Source of the DNA: Lichenicoccus sp965276875
GTDB lineage: Bacteria; Pseudomonadota; Alphaproteobacteria; Acetobacterales; Acetobacteraceae
Length of the DNA: 64,000 nucleotides
Reading direction: 5' to 3'
Assembly (NCBI RefSeq): GCF_965276875.1
Contig: NZ_OZ255701.1
Location: 4,092,001-4,156,000 of the forward strand
Shown here: positions 52,456-60,759 of the stretch, in pieces
Position numbering within the stretch: the first letter of the stretch is position 1
How the letters are laid out: every line of letters begins with the position of its first letter
Position numbers and translations under genes: made by a program
The notes under the pieces: model-generated
The model's database searches: none
Seen by the model: only the letters and a program-made list of their open reading frames with translations
What the model was told of the DNA's origin: nothing

Positions 52456-53520
52456 GTGTTGGACAAGGCTATGCTTTCCGACCTGCGAGTCATCATCGAT
52501 AGCGGCATCTTCAATATCGGGTTGGCTAGCGACATCAATCGAGGTAACTGGACTCTGCAGCAGGCGATCGTGGATTATCTCAAGAAATCACGTGCCGTCG
52601 TGCCTCGCCGCCGTACTCGGACCGGATGGTCGGTCCGGCGACCGACCGAGGGTTTTCATCCGATGATTTACGCTGAGGATTGCGTGGATTACGATGAAGG
52701 CCTTGGTGAAGATCCACTCGCTCATTATATTCGGAGCGGCTCCCCGCAAGGCCGCTGGACGCACCCGGTGATGAGGCTCCGCTCCAGGCAGGATCCTCCG
52801 AAACCAAGCGCGCTTCGCATCCTGCTCCATTGCCACTTCTTCTACCCTGAGCTCCTGCCCGACTTCTTGAGGCGCACCCGCAGGAACAGCACGACGTTCG
52901 ATCTTATCATCACCACGACCAATCAGCGAGATGCGCGGCTACTTGCCCTCGATGCGCCGGAAAATTGTGAAATCCGTGTCGTGCCGAACCGTGGGCGCGA
53001 CATCGGCGCAATGATCACGGGGTTGGGTGCATCGACCTTGGAAAGCTATGACATCATCGGGCACATCCACTCAAAGAAAAGCCCGCAATACGATGCCTCT
53101 TTCGGAGAGCGTTGGCGCAATTTCCTGTGGGAGCAGCTCTTGGGCGGAGAATATCCGGTGGTTGATCATGTGATGGAGGCGTTCGAGGACGACAAGCAGC
53201 TGGGGCTGGTCTTTGCGGAGGACCCGCACCTCAATGATTGGGATCATAATAATGACGTCGTTCATGATCTGGCGCCCAGGATGGGCCTACCCAAGGCATT
53301 GCCACAGCACTTCGACTTTCCAATTGGGAACATGTTTTGGTGTCGTGCCGCCGCGCTGCATCCGCTGCTGCGGCTTGATTTAACCTGGGACAGCTATCCG
53401 ACGGAGCCCTTGCCGGTCGACGGAACCATAATACACACGATTGAACGACTGCTTCCGTTCCTGGCGGCAAGCCGCGGCCTGTCTTATGCAACGACTTATG
53501 TCGATGGCTGCAGGCGGTAG
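52456..53520 (+). CDS. RgpF-like rhamnan synthesis protein
   Basis: This 354-residue protein belongs to the RgpF family of polysaccharide-synthesis proteins. It has IRVVPNRGRDIGAMITGLGA near residue 175, SYDIIGHIHSKKSPQYDASF near residue 198 and RWRNFLWEQLLGGEYPVVDH, LGLVFAEDPHLNDWDHNNDV, with FDFPIGNMFWCRAAALHPLL near the end. An N-terminal piece (HPMIYAEDCVDYDEGLGEDP, LAHYIRSGSPQGRW) resembles a short glycan-enzyme adaptor motif. GTG at 52456 is chosen because GAGAGG lies about 8 bases upstream; a TTG at 52435 is in frame but weaker. Role in the same glycan pathway as the upstream genes. Confidence 0.83.
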   Translation: MLDKAMLSDLRVIIDSGIFNIGLASDINRGNWTLQQAIVDYLKKSRAVVPRRRTRTGWSVRRPTEGFHPMIYAEDCVDYDEGLGEDPLAHYIRSGSPQGRWTHPVMRLRSRQDPPKPSALRILLHCHFFYPELLPDFLRRTRRNSTTFDLIITTTNQRDARLLALDAPENCEIRVVPNRGRDIGAMITGLGASTLESYDIIGHIHSKKSPQYDASFGERWRNFLWEQLLGGEYPVVDHVMEAFEDDKQLGLVFAEDPHLNDWDHNNDVVHDLAPRMGLPKALPQHFDFPIGNMFWCRAAALHPLLRLDLTWDSYPTEPLPVDGTIIHTIERLLPFLAASRGLSYATTYVDGCRR

Positions 53521-53593
53521 TCGGTATCTTTCTCCTGTGGCAAGCTGGTGCCTGAATTGAAGCAACGACACTGTGCGCGGAGGAGATAAGGTC

Positions 53594-54424
53594 ATGAACC
53601 CGGTCGTCATCGCGGTTGCCATCACCGGCTCGGTGCCGCGCAAGAAGGACAACCCGGCTTTGCCGGTGACGCCGTTCGAGCAGATCGAAAGTACCCACGC
53701 GGCCTTCGAGGCCGGGGCGGCCTTGGTGCATATTCATGTGCGCAACCCTGACGAGAGCCCGTCTTCGGATCCTGACCTGTTCGCTCAGGTGCAGGAAGGG
53801 GTGGTCAGGCACTGCCCGGGGATGATCGTGCAGTTCTCGACCGGAGGCCGCGGACGCGACCAGGCGCTTCGTGGCAGTTCGCTGATCCACCGGCCTGACA
53901 TGGCGTCGCTTTCGACCGGCTCGGTCAATTTCCCGACGATCGTCTACGAGAACGCGGCCTCCCTGGTCACCGATCTCGCCACCCGCATGCAGCAGAACGA
54001 CATCCTGCCGGAAATCGAGATCTTCGACCTGTCGCATCTGCACTGCGCTCGGCGCCTGGTCGAGGCCGGGCTGATGAACGAGCGCCCGCACGTGCAGTTC
54101 GTGCTCGGCGTCAAAAACGCCATGCCGGCCGAGGAGCATCTGCTCGACCTGATGCTGTCCGAACTGCGTCGCATCCTGCCGCATGCGACCTGGACCGCGG
54201 CTGGGATCGGCGTCAATCAATCTCCGGTGATGGAATGGGCGCTGGAGCGTGGCGCCGACGCCGTGCGGACCGGGCTCGAGGACAATATCCGTATCACAAA
54301 GGACCGGCTTGCCAGCGGCAATGCCGAACTCGTTCAGGTCGCGGCCGAGGCGATCGCCGCCCACGGTCGCAGGCCCGCGACGGCATCGGAGGCGCGTGCG
54401 CTGCTGGGGCTACGAGCGTGCTGA
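53594..54424 (+). CDS. BKACE family beta-keto acid cleavage enzyme
   Basis: The 276-residue product is a BKACE (DUF849) enzyme, zinc-dependent condensing/cleaving enzymes such as 3-keto-5-aminohexanoate cleavage enzyme. It has VVIAVAITGSVPRKKDNPAL near residue 4, a zinc-site ALVHIHVRNPDESPSSDPDL (His46, His48), the conserved STGSVNFPTIVYENAA region and LEIEIFDLSHLHCARRLV-type segment. The substrate is not certain. ATG at 53594 is preceded by GGAGATAAG. It overlaps the convergent gene at 54410 by 15 bases. Confidence 0.88.
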   Translation: MNPVVIAVAITGSVPRKKDNPALPVTPFEQIESTHAAFEAGAALVHIHVRNPDESPSSDPDLFAQVQEGVVRHCPGMIVQFSTGGRGRDQALRGSSLIHRPDMASLSTGSVNFPTIVYENAASLVTDLATRMQQNDILPEIEIFDLSHLHCARRLVEAGLMNERPHVQFVLGVKNAMPAEEHLLDLMLSELRRILPHATWTAAGIGVNQSPVMEWALERGADAVRTGLEDNIRITKDRLASGNAELVQVAAEAIAAHGRRPATASEARALLGLRAC

Positions 54425-54688
54425 GGGCGCTCCGTCCTGCATGCCGTAAACGCGGTATTTTTCGATGATCCGGGCTGCCGGGAACTGCACCGTCACGTCG
54501 CCCTGCGCGTCAAGATAGCGCATGACGACGATGCCAAGCTCTTGATCGATATGCAGGTTGGGGTTGAGCCCGAGCGGCGCCTGGCTTGGCGACGAGCTGG
54601 CTTGCGTGTCGGCCTGGGAGGAGACCAAGCTTGACGCGCTGGAGCTTGGCGCGCTGGGACTAACGGGCGGCGTTGCTTCGATCCGCAT
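54410..54688 (-). CDS. Small unknown protein, FlaG-like tail
   Basis: This 92-residue product starts with a Ser/Ala/Pro-rich low-complexity part (MRIEATPPVSPSAPSSSASS, LVSSQADTQASSSPSQ), then LNPNLHIDQELGIVVMRYLD and AQGDVTVQFPAARIIEKYRV. The second half resembles the beta-hairpin core of FlaG-like flagellar proteins (PNLRIDxxLGIVVxxxxD), but that is a weak match by eye. ATG at 54688 has no clear ribosome binding site. It overlaps the convergent BKACE stop by 15 bases. If FlaG-like, it would be distant from the flagellar operons at the window start. Confidence 0.5.
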   Translation of the reverse strand: MRIEATPPVSPSAPSSSASSLVSSQADTQASSSPSQAPLGLNPNLHIDQELGIVVMRYLDAQGDVTVQFPAARIIEKYRVYGMQDGAPSARS

Positions 54689-54809
54689 GGGGATACATCC
54701 ATTCCAGAAATAAGACAATAATCCGTTTTCGAGACGAATGGAAGCACCAATGCCGGTGTACAGGTTGGGCCAGCCTTGGCAAGCGGCGTGAAACCCGTAT
54801 GACACCGTC

Positions 54810-55049
54810 ATGGACAATGAAACCCCACCAGACCGGCTATCCGCCGATCCAGGCAGCCCGTTCCACGATGCAGCCCTGCTCGGGCGCGGCGTCGGTATCC
54901 GCTTCAAGGGTGTCGAGAAGGACAATGTCGAGGAATACTGCGTCAGCGAAGGCTGGGTCCGGGTCACCATCGGCAAGACCATGACCCGGCGCGGCAGCCC
55001 GATGACGATGAAGCTGCAAGGCCCGGTCGAGCCCTATTTCAAGAGCTGA
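54810..55049 (+). CDS. DUF3297 family small protein
   Basis: The 79-residue protein is a DUF3297 member: DRLSADPGSPFHDAALLGRG, VGIRFKGVEKDNVEEYCVSE, GWVRVTIGKTMTRRGSPMTM. These small, conserved proteobacterial proteins have no assigned function. ATG at 54810. Its stop overlaps the convergent RecD2-like gene by 11 bases. Composition as in core genes. Confidence 0.9.
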   Translation: MDNETPPDRLSADPGSPFHDAALLGRGVGIRFKGVEKDNVEEYCVSEGWVRVTIGKTMTRRGSPMTMKLQGPVEPYFKS

Positions 55050-57171
55050 GCGCAAGCCGCTCACGCAGCTTGGACCAGCGCCGCCGCCCGCCCGGATTGC
55101 GCAGTGCTGCCGCAAGCGCCCGGCGCTGGCCGATCAGCACCACCAGGCGCTTGCCGCGTGTCACCGCGGTATAGAGCAGGTTGCGCGCCAGCATCGTGTA
55201 GTGCTGCGTGGTCAGCGGGATCACCACCGCCGGATATTCCGACCCCTGGGCCTTGTGGATGGTGGTGGCGTAGGCCAGCACCAGCTCGTCGAGTTCGCCG
55301 AAGCCGTAGGTGACGTCGCGGCCGTCGAAGCGGACGGTGAGTTCCGACTGCTCGCGGTCGAGTGCGGTGATCATCCCGAGATCGCCATTATAGACGTCGC
55401 GCTCGTAGTCGTTGGCGACCTGCATGACCTTGTCGCCCGGGCTGAATACCCAGCCGAACCGCTCCACCCGCGCCTCGCCGGGCGGATTGAGGGCCTGCTG
55501 CAAGGCGACGTTCAGCGCCCTGGCTCCCAGGCCGCCGCGGTTCATCGGGCATAGTACCTGGACGTCGCGCACCGCATCCAGCCCGAAGCGGGCCGGGATT
55601 CGGTCGCGCACCACCGCAAGCAGCTTGCGCATCCCCTCTTCGGGCTCGGCGGCATCGATAAAGAAGAAGTCGGAGTCGGGGGCGGCGTCCAGCTCGGGCA
55701 TCCGCCCGGCATTGATCCGGTGCGCATTGACGATGACCCGACTTTGCGCCGCCTGCCGGAACACTTCCGTCAGGCGCACCACCGGCACCGCGTTCGAGGC
55801 GATGATGTCGGCCAGCACCTGGCCCGGGCCGACCGAGGGCAACTGGTCGACATCGCCGACGACCAGCAGTGCCGCGTGGTCGGGGAGGGCCGCCAGCAGC
55901 GCGCGCAGCAGCGGCACGTCGACCATGCTGGCCTCGTCGACGACCAGCAGGTCGCAGGCGAGCGGCCGCTCCTCGCAGCGCTTGAAGCCGCCGCTGGCGG
56001 GGTCGCTCTCCAGCAGCCGGTGGATGGTGCGACCTGGCAGCCCGGTGCTTTCGGTCAGGCGCTTGGCGGCGCGTCCGGTGGGGGCGCACAGGGCGACCTC
56101 GACGTCCTTGGCGCGCAGGATTTTGAGGATGGAGTTGAGAAGCGTAGTCTTACCGACACCGGGACCGCCGGTGATTACCAGCAGCTTGGATGCGAGGGCG
56201 AGTCGCACCGCCGCCTGTTGGCTGGCGGCCAAAGCGAGTGCGGTCTTGCCCTCCACCCAGGCAATCGCGCGGTCGACGTCGATCGCGGCCCAGGGCAGCG
56301 GCGCCTGGCCGAGGGCGCGCAGCCGTCCCGCGATGGTCGCCTCGGCGCGGTGCAAGGCGGCGAGGAACACGCAGTCGCGTCCCAGCACGGTATCGGCGAT
56401 CAGCATGCCGGCTTCGAGTTCGAGGGCGAGCCCCGCGTCGATCAGGGTGGCCGGCACCGCGATCAGTTGCTCGGTCAGCGCTTGCAGCTCGTCGCGCGGC
56501 AGGCCGCAATGCCCGTCCTGTGTTGCCTCGGCGAGCGCGTAGCTGATGCCGGCGCGCACCCTTATCATCGCGGTCTTCTCGATGCCGAGGTGGGCTGCGA
56601 TGCGGTCGGCCGTCAGGAAGCCGATGCCGCGTATGTCGCGCGCCAGCCGGTAGGGGTTCTCGCTGACCAGACGCACCGCGTCGACGCCGTAGGTCTTGTA
56701 GATACGCACCGCGCGCGAGGTGCCGACCCCGTTCGCGTGCAGGAACAGCATGATCTCGCGGATTACCTTCTGGTCGGCCCAGCCGGCGACGATGCGGGCG
56801 GCGCGCGCGGGGCCGATGCCGGTGACCTCGCGCAGGCGCGCCGGCTGCTGTTCGATCAGCTCGAAGACCTCAGTGCCGAAGGCGCGCACCAGCCGGCTCG
56901 CATAGGCCGGGCCGATGCCGCGGATCATGCCGGAGCCGAGATATTTTTCGATGCCCTCGCGGGTGGAGGGCGGGCTTGCCTTGAGGAACGCCGCCTTGAA
57001 TTGCGGGCCGTGGGTGCGATCAACGACCCAGTCCCCGGTCATCTGCACCCACTCGCCGGCGGCGATGGTGGCGGCATGCCCGACCACGGTGATCAGGTCG
57101 CGCTGGCCGCGTGCCTTGACGCGAAGCACGCAAAATCCGCTCTCTTCGCTATGGAACGTGACCCGCTCCAC
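55039..57171 (-). CDS. recD2: RecD2-like ATP-dependent DNA helicase
   Basis: This 710-residue SF1B helicase resembles RecD2. N-terminal VERVTFHSEESGFCVLRVKA is family-typical, then tandem HhH-like repeats (MIRGIGPAYASRLVRAFG, EVTGIGPARAARIVAGW), the P-loop LVITGGPGVGKTTLLNSILK near residue 335, and the DLLVVDEASMVDVPLLRALL box. The C-terminal TTIHKAQGSEYPAVVIPLT block follows. The GTG at 57171 is the first usable start; homologs usually have LAGLV before it, which is open in this frame back to the upstream stop but has no ATG, GTG or TTG. It starts 27 bases after the mannitol-dehydrogenase stop. Confidence 0.93.
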   Translation of the reverse strand: MERVTFHSEESGFCVLRVKARGQRDLITVVGHAATIAAGEWVQMTGDWVVDRTHGPQFKAAFLKASPPSTREGIEKYLGSGMIRGIGPAYASRLVRAFGTEVFELIEQQPARLREVTGIGPARAARIVAGWADQKVIREIMLFLHANGVGTSRAVRIYKTYGVDAVRLVSENPYRLARDIRGIGFLTADRIAAHLGIEKTAMIRVRAGISYALAEATQDGHCGLPRDELQALTEQLIAVPATLIDAGLALELEAGMLIADTVLGRDCVFLAALHRAEATIAGRLRALGQAPLPWAAIDVDRAIAWVEGKTALALAASQQAAVRLALASKLLVITGGPGVGKTTLLNSILKILRAKDVEVALCAPTGRAAKRLTESTGLPGRTIHRLLESDPASGGFKRCEERPLACDLLVVDEASMVDVPLLRALLAALPDHAALLVVGDVDQLPSVGPGQVLADIIASNAVPVVRLTEVFRQAAQSRVIVNAHRINAGRMPELDAAPDSDFFFIDAAEPEEGMRKLLAVVRDRIPARFGLDAVRDVQVLCPMNRGGLGARALNVALQQALNPPGEARVERFGWVFSPGDKVMQVANDYERDVYNGDLGMITALDREQSELTVRFDGRDVTYGFGELDELVLAYATTIHKAQGSEYPAVVIPLTTQHYTMLARNLLYTAVTRGKRLVVLIGQRRALAAALRNPGGRRRWSKLRERLALSS

Positions 57172-57198
57172 CAGGCCGGCGAGCGCCTCGGCCAGTGC

Positions 57199-58659
57199 CT
57201 ACTCCTGCAGCACGGCGCGCAACGTCTGCCGGGTGCCCTCGGAGGCGATCGCCCGGCGGATGCCCGCGACTTCGGTCAGGAAGTCTGGATAGCGCGACAA
57301 GTCCCAGCCGGCGAAGGGACTCATGCGCAAAAAGGCGCCAGCGTCGTGCGCGCGCACCAGCGCCCAGTCGGCCTCGGTCAGCAGCGGCTCGGCGACGGCG
57401 TAGGGGGCGTCGTTGTCGTCGCGGCCGCGCAGATATTCCGCAAAGCAGGCGAGCAGGAAGGCGATGCGCACCGACGAGTGGGTGCCCTCCAGCACCGCGC
57501 GTGTGGTCGCCTGCAGGAAGACAGGCAGCTTGGCGGCGCTCTGGCCGGCGATGCGGGCAACCTGGTCGCGGATCGCCGGATTGGCGAAGCGGCGGAGGAT
57601 CAGCGCGGCATAGTCGGAGGGCTGCATGCCGGGTGGTGCTGTAAGATGCGGGGCGGCGTCGCGCGCGAGGAACTGATCGAGCAGGCTCGCCACCGACTCG
57701 TCGGCCATCGCCTCATGCACCAGCCGATGGCCGAGCAGGATGGAGGGCAGGGCCATCATGCTGTGTCCGGCATTGAGCATGCGCAGCTTGACCAGCTCGT
57801 AGGGGTCGACCGCTTCGGTGAACAGCGCTCCGGCGGCGGCGAGATCCGGCCGTCCGGCGCAGAAATCATCCTCCAGCACCCATTGCGTGAAATCCTCGCG
57901 GAACACCGGGATGCGGTCGTCGGCGCCGCTCTGCTGGCGCAGGCGTGCGGCGTCCGCTGGTGTCACCGCCGGCGCAATCCCGTCGACCATGCTGTTGGGG
58001 AAGCTCACATGCCGCTCGATCCAGTCGGCCAGCGCGGGGTCGCGGGCGCGGGCGAAGCCGAGAAAGGCGGTGCGCGCGGTCTGGCCGTTATGCATCAGGT
58101 TGTCGCAGCTCAGCACCGTGAACGGACCGACTCCGGCGGTACGGCGGCGGTGCAGCGCCTCGGTCACCAGTCCGAACACGCTGCGCGGCGGCCCGCCTGC
58201 GAGGTCGTGGGCTACGGTGTCCAGTCGGAACGTGCCCGCGGCATCGAGATTATAGCCGCCCTCGGTGATCGTCAGGCTGACGATCCGGACTTTAGGATCG
58301 GCCAGCCGCGCCAGCACCGCCTCGACGTCGTCCGGCGCGTGCCGGTATTCGACGATCGCGCCGATCAGCCGCACCGAGGGCGGTGCCGCGGGCGGACAGA
58401 TGGTCAGGGTGTAGAGGCCTTCCTGGGCGGCCATCGCTTGCGCCTTGTCGCGCTCGGCTTCGGTGTCCTGCACGCCGATGCCCAGAATGCCCCATTCGTG
58501 CTGGCGCGGATCGGTCAGCACCCGGTCGAGATAGAAGGCCTGGTGCGCGCGATGGAAATTGCCGACGCCGAGATGGGCGATGCCGGGTGTGATCCCCGCG
58601 CGGTCGTAGCCGGGACGGTGGATACGCGGGCCAATCGAGGCAAGCAGCGGATTATCCAT
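57199..58659 (-). CDS. Mannitol dehydrogenase family oxidoreductase
   Basis: This 486-residue NAD-dependent polyol or uronate dehydrogenase shares the mannitol-2-dehydrogenase/fructuronate-reductase fold. It has IAHLGVGNFHRAHQAFYLDR near residue 26, FTVLSCDNLMHNGQTARTAF near residue 195, and the catalytic-lysine segment VKLRMLNAGHSMMALPSILL near residue 300, with Asn and His. ATG at 58659 has GGAGTG seven bases upstream. Exact substrate (mannitol, fructuronate, arabinitol) cannot be told. It is probably co-transcribed with the helicase gene downstream. Confidence 0.9.
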   Translation of the reverse strand: MDNPLLASIGPRIHRPGYDRAGITPGIAHLGVGNFHRAHQAFYLDRVLTDPRQHEWGILGIGVQDTEAERDKAQAMAAQEGLYTLTICPPAAPPSVRLIGAIVEYRHAPDDVEAVLARLADPKVRIVSLTITEGGYNLDAAGTFRLDTVAHDLAGGPPRSVFGLVTEALHRRRTAGVGPFTVLSCDNLMHNGQTARTAFLGFARARDPALADWIERHVSFPNSMVDGIAPAVTPADAARLRQQSGADDRIPVFREDFTQWVLEDDFCAGRPDLAAAGALFTEAVDPYELVKLRMLNAGHSMMALPSILLGHRLVHEAMADESVASLLDQFLARDAAPHLTAPPGMQPSDYAALILRRFANPAIRDQVARIAGQSAAKLPVFLQATTRAVLEGTHSSVRIAFLLACFAEYLRGRDDNDAPYAVAEPLLTEADWALVRAHDAGAFLRMSPFAGWDLSRYPDFLTEVAGIRRAIASEGTRQTLRAVLQE

Positions 58660-58966
58660 CGCAACACTCCTGCGTCCCTGACGCAACGGCCTCGAGTTGC
58701 GCGGCCGCTTCCTACGTATCCTCGACCGCAAACGGCGCCTCGGCAACCTTCACACCAAAGGTGAAGGTGTCGGCACTGGGTCGAACGGGTTGATGGGCAT
58801 TCGGGTAAAGCAACGTCTTCAAGCATCGGTTGTTGCCGACTTATATACGCTGCCTGCGCGACGCGACCGCATGCGCAAGGCGTGGATTTGGCAGCAAGAC
58901 CCGGAGTTCGGCGTCGCGACCGAGCGTGCAAACTCGCCTCACCGACCCCACAATGAGAGACCGACC
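58660..58966. promoter_or_regulatory. Divergent intergenic region before ada
   Basis: This 307-base gap separates the mannitol dehydrogenase gene (leftward) from ada (rightward). It contains two dyads: CGCAAC-8 nt-GTTGCG (58682-58701) near the leftward gene, and ACCTTCAC-7 nt-GTGAAGGT (58746-58768). A weak Ada-box-like AAAGCAACG occurs near 58809. The rest shows nothing I recognise. The extra in-frame codons upstream of the ada ATG (back to 58697) have no support as protein. Confidence 0.45.
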
Positions 58967-60082
58967 ATGGACACGAACCCGACCGCGCAGACCGGCACCA
59001 CGCAGACCGGCACCACGCAGACCGGCACCGCGCAGACCGGCACCGCAAACGATCCACGCTGGGCGCGCGTGCTCGCCCGCGACGGCACCGCGGACGGCCT
59101 GTTCTGGTATTCCGTCGTCACCACGGGCGTCTATTGCCGCCCGTCCTGCCCCTCGCGCGCGGCCAATCCGAACAACGTCGCCTTGCATGAGACAACCGCC
59201 GACGCCAGGGCACGCGGGTTCCGCGCCTGTAGGCGCTGTCATCCGGACGGTCTGTCGCCGATCGAGGCGAATGCCAGGCGCATCGCCGAGGCCTGCCGCC
59301 TGATCGAGCACAACGAGGAGACGCCGTCCTTGGCCGATCTGGCGCAAGCCGTGGCCCTCAGCCCAGGCTATTTCCACCGCCTGTTCAAGCAGGTCACCGG
59401 CCTGACACCGAACGCCTATGCCACCGGCCATCGCGCCGGCCGCGTCCGCGCGGCACTCGGCAGGCAAGGCAGCGTCACCGAGGCGATCTACGAATCCGGC
59501 TTCAACTCAAGCGGGCGCTTTTATGAGAACGCCACCGGCATGCTCGGCATGACTCCCCGCAGCTTTAAGGCCAAGGGCGCCGACGAAGACATCCGCTTTG
59601 CGATCGGGCAGTGTTCGCTGGGCGCGATCCTGGTCGCCTCCAGCACCAAGGGTGTGGTCGCAATCCTGATCGGCGACGATCCGGATGTGCTCGCCAAGGA
59701 CCTCCAGGACCGTTTTGCCAAGGCGCGCCTGCTTGGCGGCGACGCTGAGTACGAGACGCTCGTCGCCCAGGTCGTCGGCTTCGTCGAGGCCCCGGGTCTC
59801 GGCCTCGACCTGCCGCTCGACATCCGCGGCAGCGCCTTCCAGCAGCGCGTCTGGCGGGCCCTTGCCGACATCCCGGCCGGGCGCACGGCATCCTACACGG
59901 AGATCGCGGCCAGGCTCGGTGCGCCCAAATCCGTCCGCGCCGTCGCCGGCGCTTGCGCCGCAAACCCGATCGCGGTCGCCATTCCCTGTCACCGGGTTGT
60001 CCGTCGCGACGGTGCTCTGTCGGGCTATGCCTGGGGCGTCGAGCGCAAGCGCCGGCTCCTGCAACGGGAGGCAAGGCCGTGA
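58967..60082 (+). CDS. ada: Ada: methyl-sensing regulator and DNA methyltransferase
   Basis: Ada repairs O6-methylguanine and methylphosphotriesters and switches on the adaptive response. The 371-residue product has an N-terminal repeat tract (residues 7-26), the zinc domain with the methyl-accepting Cys (GVYCRPSCPSRAA near residue 54, then RACRRCHPDG), an AraC helix-turn-helix (LAQAVALSPGYFHRLFKQVT near residue 125), and the C-terminal repair domain with NPIAVAIPCHRVVRRDGALS near residue 337. All four zinc Cys and the active-site Cys are present. ATG at 58967 precedes the repeat tract. Leads the operon with the next two genes (GTGA overlap). Confidence 0.96.
   Translation: MDTNPTAQTGTTQTGTTQTGTAQTGTANDPRWARVLARDGTADGLFWYSVVTTGVYCRPSCPSRAANPNNVALHETTADARARGFRACRRCHPDGLSPIEANARRIAEACRLIEHNEETPSLADLAQAVALSPGYFHRLFKQVTGLTPNAYATGHRAGRVRAALGRQGSVTEAIYESGFNSSGRFYENATGMLGMTPRSFKAKGADEDIRFAIGQCSLGAILVASSTKGVVAILIGDDPDVLAKDLQDRFAKARLLGGDAEYETLVAQVVGFVEAPGLGLDLPLDIRGSAFQQRVWRALADIPAGRTASYTEIAARLGAPKSVRAVAGACAANPIAVAIPCHRVVRRDGALSGYAWGVERKRRLLQREARP
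58986..59045 (+). repeat. Four 15-bp tandem repeats in the start of ada
   Basis: Four copies of CGCAGACCGGCACCA/G run 58986-59000, 59001-59015, 59016-59030 and 59031-59045. They encode (Q-T-G-T-T/A) repeats just after the start of Ada. The unit is a multiple of three, so changes of copy number would keep the frame. The first two copies are identical, as are the last two, suggesting recent duplication. Confidence 0.9.
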
Positions 60083-60759
60083 ACTGGGCCGCCATCGGCG
60101 CCGACCTCGACAGCCAGGGCTGGACGGTGCTGCCCGACCTGATCGACGATGCCGGATGCGACACCATCACAGCCCTCTATGACGCCGAGCAGGGCTTTCG
60201 CAAGCGCGTCGACATGGCGCGCCACGGCTTTGGGCAGGGTGAGTATCGCTATTTCGCCTACCCGCTGCCGCCGCGGGTCCAGGCGCTTCGCGCGGACCTC
60301 TATCCAAATCTCGCGCCAATCGCGAACCGTTGGCACGAACGGCTCGGCATCGACACCCGCTTCCCCGACACCCACCAGGCATTCCTCGAACGCTGCCACG
60401 CGGCAGGACAGACGCGGCCGACGCCGCTGCTGCTCCGCTACGGCCCCAACGATTACAACTGCCTGCATCAGGATCTGTATGGCGCGCATGTCTTCCCGCT
60501 GCAGGTCGCGATCTTGCTGTCCGCACCCGACCGTGACTTCACTGGCGGCGAATTCGTGCTGACGCAGCAGCGTCCGCGTGCCCAGACCAGGGTAGCGGTG
60601 GTGCCGCTGGGCAAGGGCGACGCGGTGGTGTTCGCCGTCAACAGCCGACCGCAACGCGGCGCGCGCGGCGACCATCGCGTAACGATGCGGCACGGCGTCA
60701 GCCCGGTGTGCCGCGGACAGCGCCATACACTCGGAATCATCTTTCATGATGCCGCGTGA
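60079..60759 (+). CDS. 2OG-Fe(II) oxygenase (Oxygenase-NA, PF09859-like)
   Basis: This 226-residue protein has the 2-oxoglutarate/iron facial triad: NCLHQDLYGAHVFPLQVAIL near residue 133 (H, D) and the distal H in VTMRHGVSPVCRGQRHTLGI. The stretch FTGGEFVLTQQRPRAQTRV is typical of the Oxygenase-NA family, whose role in nucleic acid repair or modification is only suggested by name and context. Start GTG overlaps the ada stop (GTGA). It lies between ada and alkB, a strong sign that it acts in alkylation damage response. Confidence 0.85.
   Translation: MNWAAIGADLDSQGWTVLPDLIDDAGCDTITALYDAEQGFRKRVDMARHGFGQGEYRYFAYPLPPRVQALRADLYPNLAPIANRWHERLGIDTRFPDTHQAFLERCHAAGQTRPTPLLLRYGPNDYNCLHQDLYGAHVFPLQVAILLSAPDRDFTGGEFVLTQQRPRAQTRVAVVPLGKGDAVVFAVNSRPQRGARGDHRVTMRHGVSPVCRGQRHTLGIIFHDAA

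Noticed and set aside
53521..53593. Promoter motif before the BKACE gene
   Set aside because: Only the ribosome binding site GGAGATAAG is clear; no -35/-10 pair at suitable spacing could be supported.
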